A model generated the notes under the pieces. The model was not told where the DNA came from, did no database searches, and was given only the letters and a program-made list of their open reading frames with translations. From Galerina marginata (taxonomy: Eukaryota; Basidiomycota; Agaricomycetes; Agaricales; Galerinaceae), in the NCBI GenBank assembly GCA_023014335.1, contig JAECYW010000019.1, positions 1,116,001 to 1,180,000 on the forward strand: DNA of 64,000 nt, written 5' to 3'. This document shows positions 21,871 to 31,864 of the stretch, in pieces (within the stretch, counting starts at the first letter, position 1; each line of letters starts with the position of its first letter). A program made the position numbers and the translations under genes.

Positions 21871-22905
21871 ATGGGTATCACTCCCAGCCGCCCTCACGAA
21901 GAACAACAGTTCATTCTTCCAGACGACTTTCTCGTCGGCGCCTGCCAACACTTCGACATCAGGACGCTAACTAACATTGCCGGTGTCAATCATAGGCTTC
22001 GGGTGATAATCAAGACGATCATCCTTGCCCGTGCTTACGGACCTATGGCTAAGATCATAAACCACGTGAACATACCCACCTTTATGGCGATGTTGACCAG
22101 CACTCAATCTGTGGTTGGTGGTTCGATCGCCCAAGCCATTATTACGCCTAGCATACTCATTCTCGTAAGTTTTCTTTTGACTTCATGTCAACCGCTACTG
22201 AATAATTTTTAGCATCCCGCTACGAACCTCAATGTCTTTGTACCGGCTGGTTCCCTTACCGTTTGGGAGACATACTTAGACAGCATCGGTTTTATCTACT
22301 CCTCTGAGAGCCCCGGCATCGACGCCAATTCCAGGAGGTCAATGACATTCTACTTTCACAACCGAGGTGTAAGTCACTATTGAAACACTCGCAGAAACAA
22401 TGTTCATTGTCACTAGAAAGGATCCAAGGACACCGTTGTCGTATGTGAAGCAAAGGGCAGTTCGTGCCTCACCCCGATACTGGGCGCTCAATATACGTGC
22501 AACATCAACTTTTTCACGGCGGACCATATCTACTGCGTCTTTCCCCACTTCACCCCCCAATTGAAGACTCTTCACGTCGATCGCAAGCCACTCGACATCC
22601 GAGAGACTTCCGAGCTGAATGTTATATTGGAACGAGGAATTAGCATCCTGACGGAGGTTCAAGAAAAGGCGTTGTGCAAAAGTAATGTTTTATGCAGGTC
22701 AATGGTTCGCGTCACCGGTACAAAGCCACTCCGTCTTACTTCGCTCTGGGCTGGTGATAAAATTGGCATACTTTCCTGGGGAGCGGAGAAAGAAGAGTTT
22801 TTACACAGCAAACGCGTCCAGTTTTGGCTAGGTGGGGCATGCGCGTGCTTCAACTGTATTAACAATCCGTACCTAGACGACGAAGACGTGGAAGAGGAGG
22901 AGTAA
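21871..22905 (+). CDS. F-box / nucleotidyltransferase-like protein, 312 aa (copy 1)
   Basis: The start sits in a strong context (GCCACCATGG). Exons 21871-22164, 22213-22368 and 22417-22905 sum to 939 bases in frame. The N-terminus reads FILPDDFLVGACQHFDIRTLTNIAGVNHRLR, the shape of an F-box (LP-D-x-L-x-x-I-x-x-hydrophobic). It is followed by SVVGGSIAQAII and NLNVFVPAGS, reminiscent of the GGS helix-turn and DLD strand of the nucleotidyltransferase fold, but with Asn where catalytic Asp would be. Next come NINFFTADHIYCVFPHFTPQ and VRVTGTKPLRL. It ends in an acidic tail DDEDVEEEE. Both assignments rest on memory of related Agaricomycete proteins; enzymatic activity is doubtful. A mutated copy lies at about 26700-27541. 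Confidence 0.6.
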
Positions 22906-23708
22906 TAGCTGACACACACCTTGGATAAGAATATGTCATACGTAATCTTTCGCGAATTCATCCGTTGTTACCCAAAAAAAAACTCGTTTACATAAGCTTT
23001 AGTTCAGCTAAGGAGGGTAATATCGGAGACGCCCGTAACTTCCGGAATGTAGCTATGAATGCGTTAAGATGCGTTGGCTCACATCCTCGGTCGGGTGAAT
23101 CCCCTTAATACTCGTTCTGCCATACGCCGGAGTGTAGAAATAAGATCAACGAACGGTGAACGCTTCAAAACTTTTCAATTAACCAGCCTCTATCAATCTA
23201 CTATGACCAACATCACCATTGAATGACCTGCGCGCTTAAAAAGTTTGGCACGTCACATGTGTGCAACGCGTGATCCGGGATCACATGACAACTTTGTTGA
23301 TCAGTTGAGACGACTCCCTTTCCGCTCTTTCAACACGCCTCCATACATGGATGCCTCTGGGGTGCTGCAGCACTGGTCGCCACAGCAGCGACCATTGCGG
23401 AGCAGCCAGTGCTGCACCCCCTTCAAGACAGGCAACAGAGGCACTAGCTGGACTGGGGCTTGCATCAACCCAGATGCTTCCCCGCCAGTCAACCCCCTGC
23501 AATCCGTTGCTCCAGAGGCCCTGTTCTTGCAGACGGGCTTTCCTCTGTCCAAAGCACACCAGTAAGCACTTCCTCCTCATCTCTATTTGCCCACTCAAGC
23601 AATCTCGCCTCTCAGGCGCCGGGCCTTGGCCCCCGTTCTCACCTTGCATTTCGGACCTGCCGCCCTGCGGCGCTTTTCCTAGGTGGTACGGCCGCGGGTT
23701 TGGTTGAG
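22906..23708. other. Spacer; may hold 5' exon(s) of the DUF6699 gene
   Basis: 23245-23565 is open on the plus strand and reads Pro/Ser-rich (PPYMDASGVLQHWSPQQ). DUF6699 proteins often have such N-termini, so part may be coding. The opposite strand is open too, which is typical of this GC-rich patch. Confidence 0.3.
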
Positions 23709-24430
23709 CGAACGGGCCTTCTACGCCTGCATATGCGCACGGTTATTTGTTCGACAAGCCCAATCTTGCAAGAAGGCCGCGGGAGTGGAGGCCTGACTTC
23801 TCCGTACGACCTCGGATTGCAGCTTACATTCCGAGACTTGGCGGGAACAGGTTGCGTGTTCAAGGTAAATTCATTCCACCTTTTCTTTTCCTTTAATTAT
23901 TCACATCTATTTATCAGTCTACAGGATACAAAGGCCCCATCCGCCATGCCATCCACCCCCACCTCATTTATGACCCCGCGAACCCACCCATCTACTACCA
24001 CACACACACCGACCCCTTCGACGAAGCAAACGCCGAACTCCTCAACTTCCACCGCCCACCCAACCCCATCGACTTTGCCCAACTCGCGCTCCGACCCACC
24101 TCCGCCTTCATGTACGTTTACTACCCGCGCCTCCCGTGGTACATCGACATCCACCGATCCCAGCTGAAGGGGGTAACTGTCGGCGACGTCTTGTTGCATG
24201 CGCCTATACATAGAAAGCATTTTTGGAACGAGAAGCTGGGCGAGCCAGAAAGGACGGCGATTACGCTGGCGTTTCAGGAGCGGGTGAGGGAGGATAGGGC
24301 GCGCTTGATTTCGAGGGGGATTTTTCAAGTTGATTATTTTGGGAAGAGGGCGGTGTTTGACGGTGTTGCGAGGGGCGCAAGGAAGCCATCATATTCGACA
24401 AATGTTTGGAGAATATCAATGAATTTGTGA
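23709..24430 (+). CDS. DUF6699-domain protein (5' end unresolved)
   Basis: An exon of about 23709-23864 reads STPAYAHGYLFDKPNLARRP to REWRPDFSVRPRIA. A GT-AG intron (23865-23924, 60 bases) keeps phase into 23925-24430. That exon carries the conserved core: HAIHPHLIYDPANPPIYYHT, then AFMYVYYPRLPWYIDIHRS, VTVGDVLLHAPIH, a basic helix (FQERVREDRARLISRGI), and FQVDYFGKRAVFDGVARG. This order matches DUF6699, a basidiomycete domain of unknown function. The stop at 24430 lies 51 bases from the stop of gene B, so the two are convergent. The start codon is not identified; upstream in-frame stops show that at least one more 5' exon exists. Confidence 0.75.
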
Positions 24431-24481
24431 AATTTAAGACCACGCCGTCTGAACGATGTACATAAAATAATATAATGACAA

Positions 24482-25847
24482 CTACGGCGTGCCGAGCACC
24501 ACGGCAAATCGGATATTGGCTGATAAGCTCCACCTGCCATTGACCGGATAGCAGTTACAAGTATATGCAACTGCGACACAAGAACCGTAGGGTACATCTG
24601 ACATAAAGGGTGGAAGCAGGGCGTCCAAGACTGGCCAGTCAAATATAGGATGGAACGCAGTGAACCTCCCATCATAAATGGGCACTAGGTCACAATCAGC
24701 TGCGGTGATACCCAAGTTTACGCTCACGAACCTTGGTCAGATACTCTTAAAGCAATGTCAGACGCGGGCACACCCACGACAGGATGCTGTCCATGCCAAG
24801 CTAGAGACAAAAGTCAGGTTTGAACGAACAATAAAGCCAGTCTACTCACCATAATCAACCTTCGTAGTGTAAGACATGGCGTCGGAAAGAAGCTGCGCGT
24901 GCAGAGATCTATGGCCAAATGCCATCCCAATAAAGGACATCTGGCGTTCCCATTCTTGGGTATGAGCGATCCCAGAAATGAATTTGCGGCGCAAACCCGT
25001 CGTAGCAGGGGCGAGGAGGTGTGACTCAGTGCAGAAAATAGTGCTAATGAGGACGGCAGGTTCGGCGTCTATCATAAGATTGGACCGACCGTCTACCGAC
25101 AATCTGAGTGCGGTGGTGATACGCGGGTCCGCTCGACTCGGATTAATGAATCGGCCAAAATGTGCAAAGTTTAAAACGGCGCGACATAATCTGGAAGACA
25201 TAGAGCTGTCAACTCGTATTCGCGAGATATAAATGTACGTACTCGAGAGACATGTTAGGACACTGATCACGCCAAGAACTGAAGCTAAATCGACCTGGAC
25301 CTCGAGCGTTGGCCCACGATACTAATTCGCAAAAACTACAAGACGTCAATGTAGAACAATAAAGTAAACACATTGCCTCACCTTAAGTTGGGAAGCCTGG
25401 AGTATTCCTGAGCCAACATTGGGTCTTGAATCGAAGGGATGCATACGCCACATAATTCAGGGAGCCGCCTGGATCAGGAAAAAGTAAACCAGACTATTAG
25501 AATGAACGTTGGAATTACTCACTTCACTTGGAATCCATTCACATCATCGTCTTCATGTTCACTGAACCAGATATTAATAAGCGAAGACAGTTATGCAAGT
25601 AGAGGAGACTGACCTTTCTGTGTCGGAGACAAGTTCCGCCTCATCGTCTTCATGTTCACTACAACGGAAGTTAATGAGCGAAGACTGATATGCAAGTATA
25701 GGAGACTAACCTTTCTGTGTCGGAGACAGAGACCGCATCACCGTCATCAACCTCGTCTTCGCTGAAATTGTACACACAATGAGCATTGAAAGAAGGAACA
25801 TCGAATGAATACCCATACCTCGCAGCTGGGGGCATTCTAAGCGCCAT
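24482..25847 (-). CDS. Gene B: uncharacterised Agaricomycete protein, 323 aa (paralogue of gene A)
   Basis: Nine exons sum to 972 bases in frame: 25847-25819, 25761-25711, 25658-25614, 25561-25523, 25468-25382, 25335-25243, 25190-24850, 24800-24732 and 24699-24482. It starts MALRMPPAARSEDEVDDGD and has three acidic Ser-Asp/Glu mini-exons in a row. The conserved domain follows: RLPELCGVCIPSIQDPMLAQ, ARGPGRFSFSSW, GRFINPSRADPRITTAL, LMIDAEPAVLISTIF, HTQEWERQMSFIGMAFG and FAVVLGTP at the end. Gene A shows the same blocks, but its N-terminus is longer and has a SUMO-interaction-like motif. The last intron (24700-24731) would be only 32 bases, so that junction is less certain. Function is unknown. 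Confidence 0.8.
25545..25770 (-). repeat. Tandem duplication of a whole mini-exon plus intron in gene B
   Basis: The unit starting 25545 (97 bases) repeats at 25642 (94 bases), with a diverged third unit from 25736. Each carries one acidic exon (SEHEDD... or SEDEVDD..., ending SDTER) and its complete intron. Copies are about 85% identical by eye, including intron bases. Confidence 0.8.
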
Positions 25848-26699
25848 GATTTCAAATCACATGAAGGAAAGGAAGGGCGAACAACTCACGACAGTTTCTT
25901 TCACAAAGACAAACAGGGAGATGGTACGGACTCTCGACGTTTTGAGTGGGTATGTCACATATATAGGGACAGATATTTATTCGAGATCTTGAGACAACCC
26001 GCGGTCCAAAAATAGCATGTCCCTTAGCCGCCCAGTGACTATCAGGTGATTCTGGACTATCGGCCTTATTTCCGAAACATCCTTATTTAGCATACGCTTG
26101 ATAGAATCGGCGCTCCAGCTCTACAACTCCCATCCTATAAGAAAAAATGAGATTCGCGCCCAGGCCTGGATCCACGTCGAATGTCAACTCGATATTGCGT
26201 TATCAGTTCAACCCCTGTAGAACGGGCGACCGTGATTTCCATAACTAAATCTCAATCTGAGCGCGGCAAAACCCCTTTAAATTTCCAAGAAAAAATCTTT
26301 TCATTCATTTCATATCATCGGCATGACTTGTTTCCGTGCCGACGATGGGTTGTGAGCTATCAGCGAGTACCGAGAGTGTGCCAACATGATAGCCGCACCA
26401 AGATAAAGTGTCACATGTACAGGTGAACGAAAACGATGGAAATAATGTAGGACAGGTTTCCCAATGGAGTCACGACGACTCCGACGGCCAAATCCACACA
26501 TCCAATCAGGAAATCACTAGTCTTATTCGAGATCTAGATATATATTTAAACTGCGTCCTATACACTCGAATTAGCATGCCATTCTGCGCGCCCAGCACTG
26601 CCATAACCGTCAAGAATCATGCCGAATCCCCTGACTCGATCGCCGATTATTTTGCCAAGGTGACTGGAAGATCCGTCAGCCACAAATAACACAAAGCCT
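25848..26699. other. Spacer upstream of gene B and of the decayed copy 2
   Basis: The plus frame 26408-26689 includes LIRDLDIYLN, which resembles the frame upstream of copy 1 (IIRDLDFTRFN at about 21620). The shared GAGATCTAGAT block suggests the duplication extended upstream. No other coding signal was seen. Confidence 0.35.
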
Positions 26700-27541
26700 A
26701 GACCGATCCCGGTTGACTGGGGTTCGGTAAAACCTAGCCGACCGACTTTCGGGGTAGGGTTCATGGGTATTACACCTAGCATTTTCGAACGTGTAAGTCT
26801 TTATTCGCCCTCACGTCCACAGAAACTGAATGATTTTTAGCATCCCCCATCCAACCTCAACATATGTGTACCACGGGGTGCCCTTGTCGATTGGGAGATA
26901 TACCTAGCCAACATTGGTTGCACCTACTCTTCGGACTGCCGCGTCTACGATGCCAACTCCAGGAGATCAAAGACATTCTACCTCCACAGCCTAGACGTAA
27001 GTGATTATTCAATCATTGCGAAAATATCGTTCAGTTTCGTTCAAAGGGATCCGAGAAGGCTATTATCGTATGTGAAGCCAACGGCAATTCCTGCCTCACC
27101 CCAGTGGTAGCGGCCAAATATACGTGCAATATTAAGTTCTTCACTCCTGGCCATCTATACTGCGTCTTCCCTCACTTCACCCCGCAGCTGAAGCCTCTTC
27201 AGGTCATTCGCAGGACCCCCCCCCCACCGACCAGAAAAACGGCTGAGAAGAATCTGCTATGAGATCGAGGACTTACCTTTATTACGGCAAAGGAAGAAAA
27301 GACATTGTGTAAGGATATTATCATATGCAGATCGATGATTCGTGTCACTGGTACCAAACCCCTCCGTCTCACTTCCCACTGCGCTAGTGACAAGATCAGC
27401 ATACTTTCGTGGGGGAATGAGAAAGAGGAATTTCTGGACAGCAAACGTGTACAGTTTTGGCTAGGTGGGGCATGCGATAGCGGAAACTGCATTAACGAAC
27501 CATACTTAGTCGGGGAGCAGGAGGAGTATTTGCTGACCTAA
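26700..27541 (+). pseudogene. Decayed copy 2 of the F-box/nucleotidyltransferase-like gene
   Basis: Blocks match copy 1 in order: GITPSI, intron, then HPPSNLNICVPRGALVDWEIYL (from 26841), KYTCNIKFFTPGHLYCVFPHF, and after a break SMIRVTGTKPLRLTS to QFWLGGAC, ending EQEEYLLT at 27541. An in-frame TGA at 27260-27262 interrupts the region where copy 1 reads LERGISILTEVQEKALC. A run of ten C (27226-27235) lies just before it. The GGS motif of copy 1 is replaced by GFM. The F-box exon was not found. Intron positions are conserved, so this is a DNA-level duplicate, not a retrocopy. Confidence 0.75.
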
Positions 27542-28707
27542 CCATTTGAGAAAAATATGTCATACGTAATATTTTTTTCCAATTCATGTCAAAGATTTTA
27601 TAACATCCGTGTCGTTGAGTATCATATCGCCTGCCTGATAAGCGCTCAAGCTCCCGCTGCTTTATACTTCGTCAATGAGGCTTCAACAACGACAACGAGG
27701 TCACCTTGAAATGCAAATGTTGACTTTGATCATGGACTAATTGCGTGCTCAGGTTAGGCATTGTGCTGATATTTACCGCTTGGGCCATCTTCCCAACAAC
27801 GTAGCTACACGACCGCAGGTTTATTCCTTTCATTGAAACAATTCTTTAAAATTAAACGATTTGACAATTTGCTGACGCGGGTAGACTCGATTCGAAAAAC
27901 TGACGTTCATTGATTCAACTGGTAAGTTGCTAGGTTCAAATGGTGATCAGATAGTTCGAAATTGAGGAGATAAATGAGAAAAGACAGCGCACGGTGTGAT
28001 CAGGTATCAGTGCGTATGCAGTGGGGATTTGACCTAAGTGATAAGAAGTGGATTGAGTTCGAGGCCAGTGGGAGGACTCGGCAAATGAGGATGTGAAGAT
28101 GGCAGTGGAGTACAGAAATACAAACCAGCAGTTTGGCGTTGTATGTAAAGGAATTGTGAAGCGCGAATAGTAGCGTAGGACGTGTCAGTCTTGGGGTCAC
28201 GACGGTAGCATGTGTGCCGAGAAAAGCTGACCTATGGGCGGCGATTTTCCCTCTAGAAGTCTGTCTGTCGCAGCAGCATCGCCCTCGAGTCCCTCGGCGC
28301 TTAACGGGTGCGAATATGTTGTCACTTTAGCTCACGATTTCAACGTCTCAACGTTAACACATCCCCCCATTACAGCTGCGCGATGAAAAACACCCAAGAA
28401 AGGCGACAAGCAAAGCGAACAAACTAACGGGAAAGGAGCATCTATCTGTTCTTGCTCGCACCATCGCCCACAGAGACTACTTCTTGTAGTCGTCACCGTC
28501 GCTATGATTTACTAATATTACAGAAGCACGGCCGAAACTGGAAGGCTAGAACCAGCGCTGTCGACCAACGACCAGAGATGACCTGCTAAAAGTGTAGTAA
28601 GCAGTAACCTTGCATGTGACTAACTTCCTAATCGGGGGCAGATGTAGTCGTACCGTGAGAACGATTCTAGATTCTGGGGTACAAGAACGATCCCTAAAGG
28701 GTCTCGT
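27542..28707. other. No supported gene; 3' junction of GMC pseudogene
   Basis: Frames at 28000-28200 (-) and 28546-28764 (-) are short. The second is the read-through of GMC copy 1 into unrelated sequence. No repeat or RNA gene was recognised. Confidence 0.4.
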
Positions 28708-30015
28708 AACATCGATACCTACCCTGGAGAGCACTTCGAGTTGACCAATACCTGAAAGCTCCAATATTTGGGGTGAATTAATGGTCCTATACCATAGTCA
28801 AAGATGTCTTAGCATTGAGACCGTAGGAGACCTACCCAGCGCTTAAAATAACTTCCTTGTCGACATTTACTTCATAAATTGCATCACCATGGACTAACTT
28901 TACAGCAGTTGCCGTTCGCTCTCTGTCTGCCGTCGCAGGATCAAAGATGATCCGCGATACGAGAGCGCCAGTAAGAACCTGAAGACAAAGTATAAAGACA
29001 GAAGGAATGCGTTATGGATCCGTATATGCCTTGTACGACTTACCTTAAGATTTGAACGACTAATATTGGGGACCAGATAAGCAGTGGCAGAAGATGAGCG
29101 AGTCCAGGTCCTGGGATCAAGAGTCGAGGAGGCTATCCACGTCCCGTTGATCTGGAGAATAAGTAATGAGCATGGGAAGCCGTGCTGAATTTCAATACTC
29201 TTACGTCTCCGCTGTATGGATCATTAATTGCTTTCAGCCCTTTGTTGACCATGGTTTCCTGGAATAGCTTGTCTACTGTGTGGACATGGGCAGGAATGGC
29301 TACTTGAACAGGTCCAGAGGTCCCTCGAGCTTTGAGATCGAACGTATGAGGATACAAGTCGGTCTGCTCAGTTGTTGGAAGGTGAAAACTAAAACAAGGC
29401 AAACTTGAGATGAGCAGTTAGAACTGTCGTGATAAACGTACGTTTCTGCCTTCTTCGAATATTTCTCGTAATCCGCCCAGTTCCATCCTGGGTTGCCTAA
29501 CTTTTCAAGGGCATCGATGTCCGCAGCGGGTGGCTTGATCCAGACATAAAAGTTAATTGCAGAACTTCCACCTAAAATTATTGGCTGCAGAAGTATTGAA
29601 GACCATTAACTGTACACACCTAGTCCCTTTCCTCGAGACCATAATATTTCCCTGTCATTGGCATTTTTCTGTTTGGTGGTCATAAAGGCCCAATCATACT
29701 GGGTCGAATATTCTGGATAAATTCGAATTATCGGTGACAGCTATATCCAATGCTTACCTGCGGATTCCTAAAGGTGTGGCCGAGCTGGAGTGGAACATCG
29801 ATCTTGGGATCGCCTAGGTTATCCTGTCCAGCTTCCAATACGAGTACTGTCACTGATGGGTCTTCCGACAGACGAACCGCAGCAACAAGGCCCGAGGTCT
29901 GAGGAAGCACTCAGTAACAGACTGCTACAGTACCACATAGGTCACTTACTCCTCCCCCAATGATTACATAGTCGAAAGTTTTTCCGGCAACTTCTGCGAC
30001 CTTGACGATGGGCAT
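28708..30015 (-). pseudogene. GMC oxidoreductase copy 1, 3'-truncated
   Basis: The start MPIVKVAEVAGKTFDYVIIG (30015) carries the GGGxxG dinucleotide-binding motif split by an intron, as in the intact copies. Later exons read [30 protein letters not shown] and QTDLYPHTFDLKARGTSGP. Homology stops abruptly within ELSGIGQLEVLSRVGIDV, where other copies continue EIDLPGVGENVQEH. The entire C-terminal half with the catalytic histidines is absent. The break is inside an exon, so this is a deletion or insertion product. It points the same way as copies 2 and 3. Confidence 0.85.
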
Positions 30016-31864
30016 GGCAAAATATCCGTTCTTCCGTTGGGGGTGGAGATATTAGGGAGACAAAAGTAATCAATGCCCCTGATGTATCTTTTTGTCGTTA
30101 CACGCTCCGAGCTGAGTCAGATGGAGTCAATCACTCTGGTCTCAGAAGCCAGAACTTCGAATATTACTGAGATGCAGGACCGTTGAAACGTGAGTTGAGA
30201 TTAATTTCAACTCCCGAGATCACAGGACTTCATAAAATCCGCCTCGCACCTTCCTCGCTTCCAATTGGAACTTTATTGACAGTCTTGACATCAGTATTCA
30301 AGCATTTTAGTTTCCACGGGTTTCTCAACCTGAAAAACCGCCAAAAACCGTAAAAAACCGTCGAAACTGGAAACTTGGAAACCTATGTCCCCATTTCAGG
30401 AAACCTGTCCCTGGCTCGTCGCACCGATTATTCTGGCCATTTCCAACCCTGACTGGACCCTTTTCTAAACGTAGTATAACTTCCCTTTCCAGGTTTTTCA
30501 GGTTTCCGGAAACCCAGAAAGCCAAGAAAACCGGCAAAAACCGGAAACTAAATTGCCGTTTTGCTGATGGAGTCCCCTGTTACAACTCGATCCAATCTCG
30601 GCAGGTCCCGTTTTCCCGATTTGGCTCCCGCCAGCGCCTGTCCCGCTTTCCCGCCGGCTGCTCCGGCAGCGCCTACGTGCTTCCTTCCCCGTCTTAGCCT
30701 TAAATTCCCTTCCCTGCCCAGCTGTAAAATAGGAAAAATAGTAAAATAATTATGTACCTATAGGTTTTAAGCCCATTAACATGTTATACAACCCCAAATT
30801 TCGCCTTCCGCCATTGGATATTTTTACTTTCAACTGTTAAGTTCAGTAAATATCCAGTTTTGCACTTCTACACAAATAGAGAACCCTTGAAAAGTCTTTT
30901 GTCATATTTAAATTGAGTTCTTATAAAATTCCTCCGCTTTTTCCTAGTTTACTATTTTTTTTGCTAGGTTTCGCAGCTTTCTAATGAATATTTGCCTTTC
31001 ATTTGCCTCCAACAAGAAGTTTAGTCATTTTAAACTACTTTGACCATTCCCATTTCGTGTATAAACTACCAGTAGCCTTTTATAGTACTAAATTAGCATA
31101 CTTGCATTCAAAACTTTATCAAACTACATGTGGCTCGACGAATACCTCAAAAATACCTTGGAATTCCGAGTTATAGTCAGCCAAGGAGCGCCTCCGAAAA
31201 GTTCACGCGCCAGATTTCTAAGCCGAAAGGCGCGAGAGGGCGCTGTCCCGAACTACTATCTATAGTTAAGTCCGCATCTATTCGGTTCCGAGTTGTAACA
31301 GGGGACTACAAACTCCTTTATTGACAGGACCGTTGACAGGAGATTCACGTCCTGACTCTTGGAGTCTCGGGGAAAGGTTACGGAGTGTGCCCGTGAAAGG
31401 CCTTCTGCAGGCTTCAAAGCTTCGTTGACCTGTCATAGCATGGCACGATTAACCGCATTGTACTGACTAGAAAATGACTGAGACGAGCATGAGCGATACT
31501 GTGAAGCTTGAAGGAGCAGGAAAGGCAGACTTTCTATCTTGAATCCACTCCTGAGTTACGCAGGATAAGACAAGTTAGAGTACTTGTAGCAGCATTACGC
31601 ATGAGTCGGGTCTCCTACCTCTTTTGACATGACCGAGTTGCGACAGGTTGCGACTGAGACACGACGGCCGCCGGGAATGATGAACGCGCCTCCGAAGCTT
31701 AGGTTCTGCCGTGCCTCGCATCCTTCAACGATGACAACAGGGAGTTCTAAACTACATTATATTCATACTTTTACCAAATGGATCCCCAAATTTGCATATT
31801 CCGCCGCAGGTTTGTCTTCAGACTCTCTACTGAAGGCTCTCCAGTCGACAGTCAACGGAGACAG
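30016..31864. other. Repeat-like and AT-rich spacer
   Basis: 30300-30560 is packed with AAAAACCG / GGAAAC motifs and a 13-bp inverted pair. 30750-31120 is AT-rich, with TTTT runs. The plus frames at 30561 and 31130 have no support. No gene is supported here. Confidence 0.4.

Noticed and set aside
27226..27235. Ten-C run in copy 2 of the F-box/NTase-like gene as a frameshift
   Set aside because: Counting codons through it shows the frame is kept into TRKTAEKN. The actual break is the TGA at 27260-27262.
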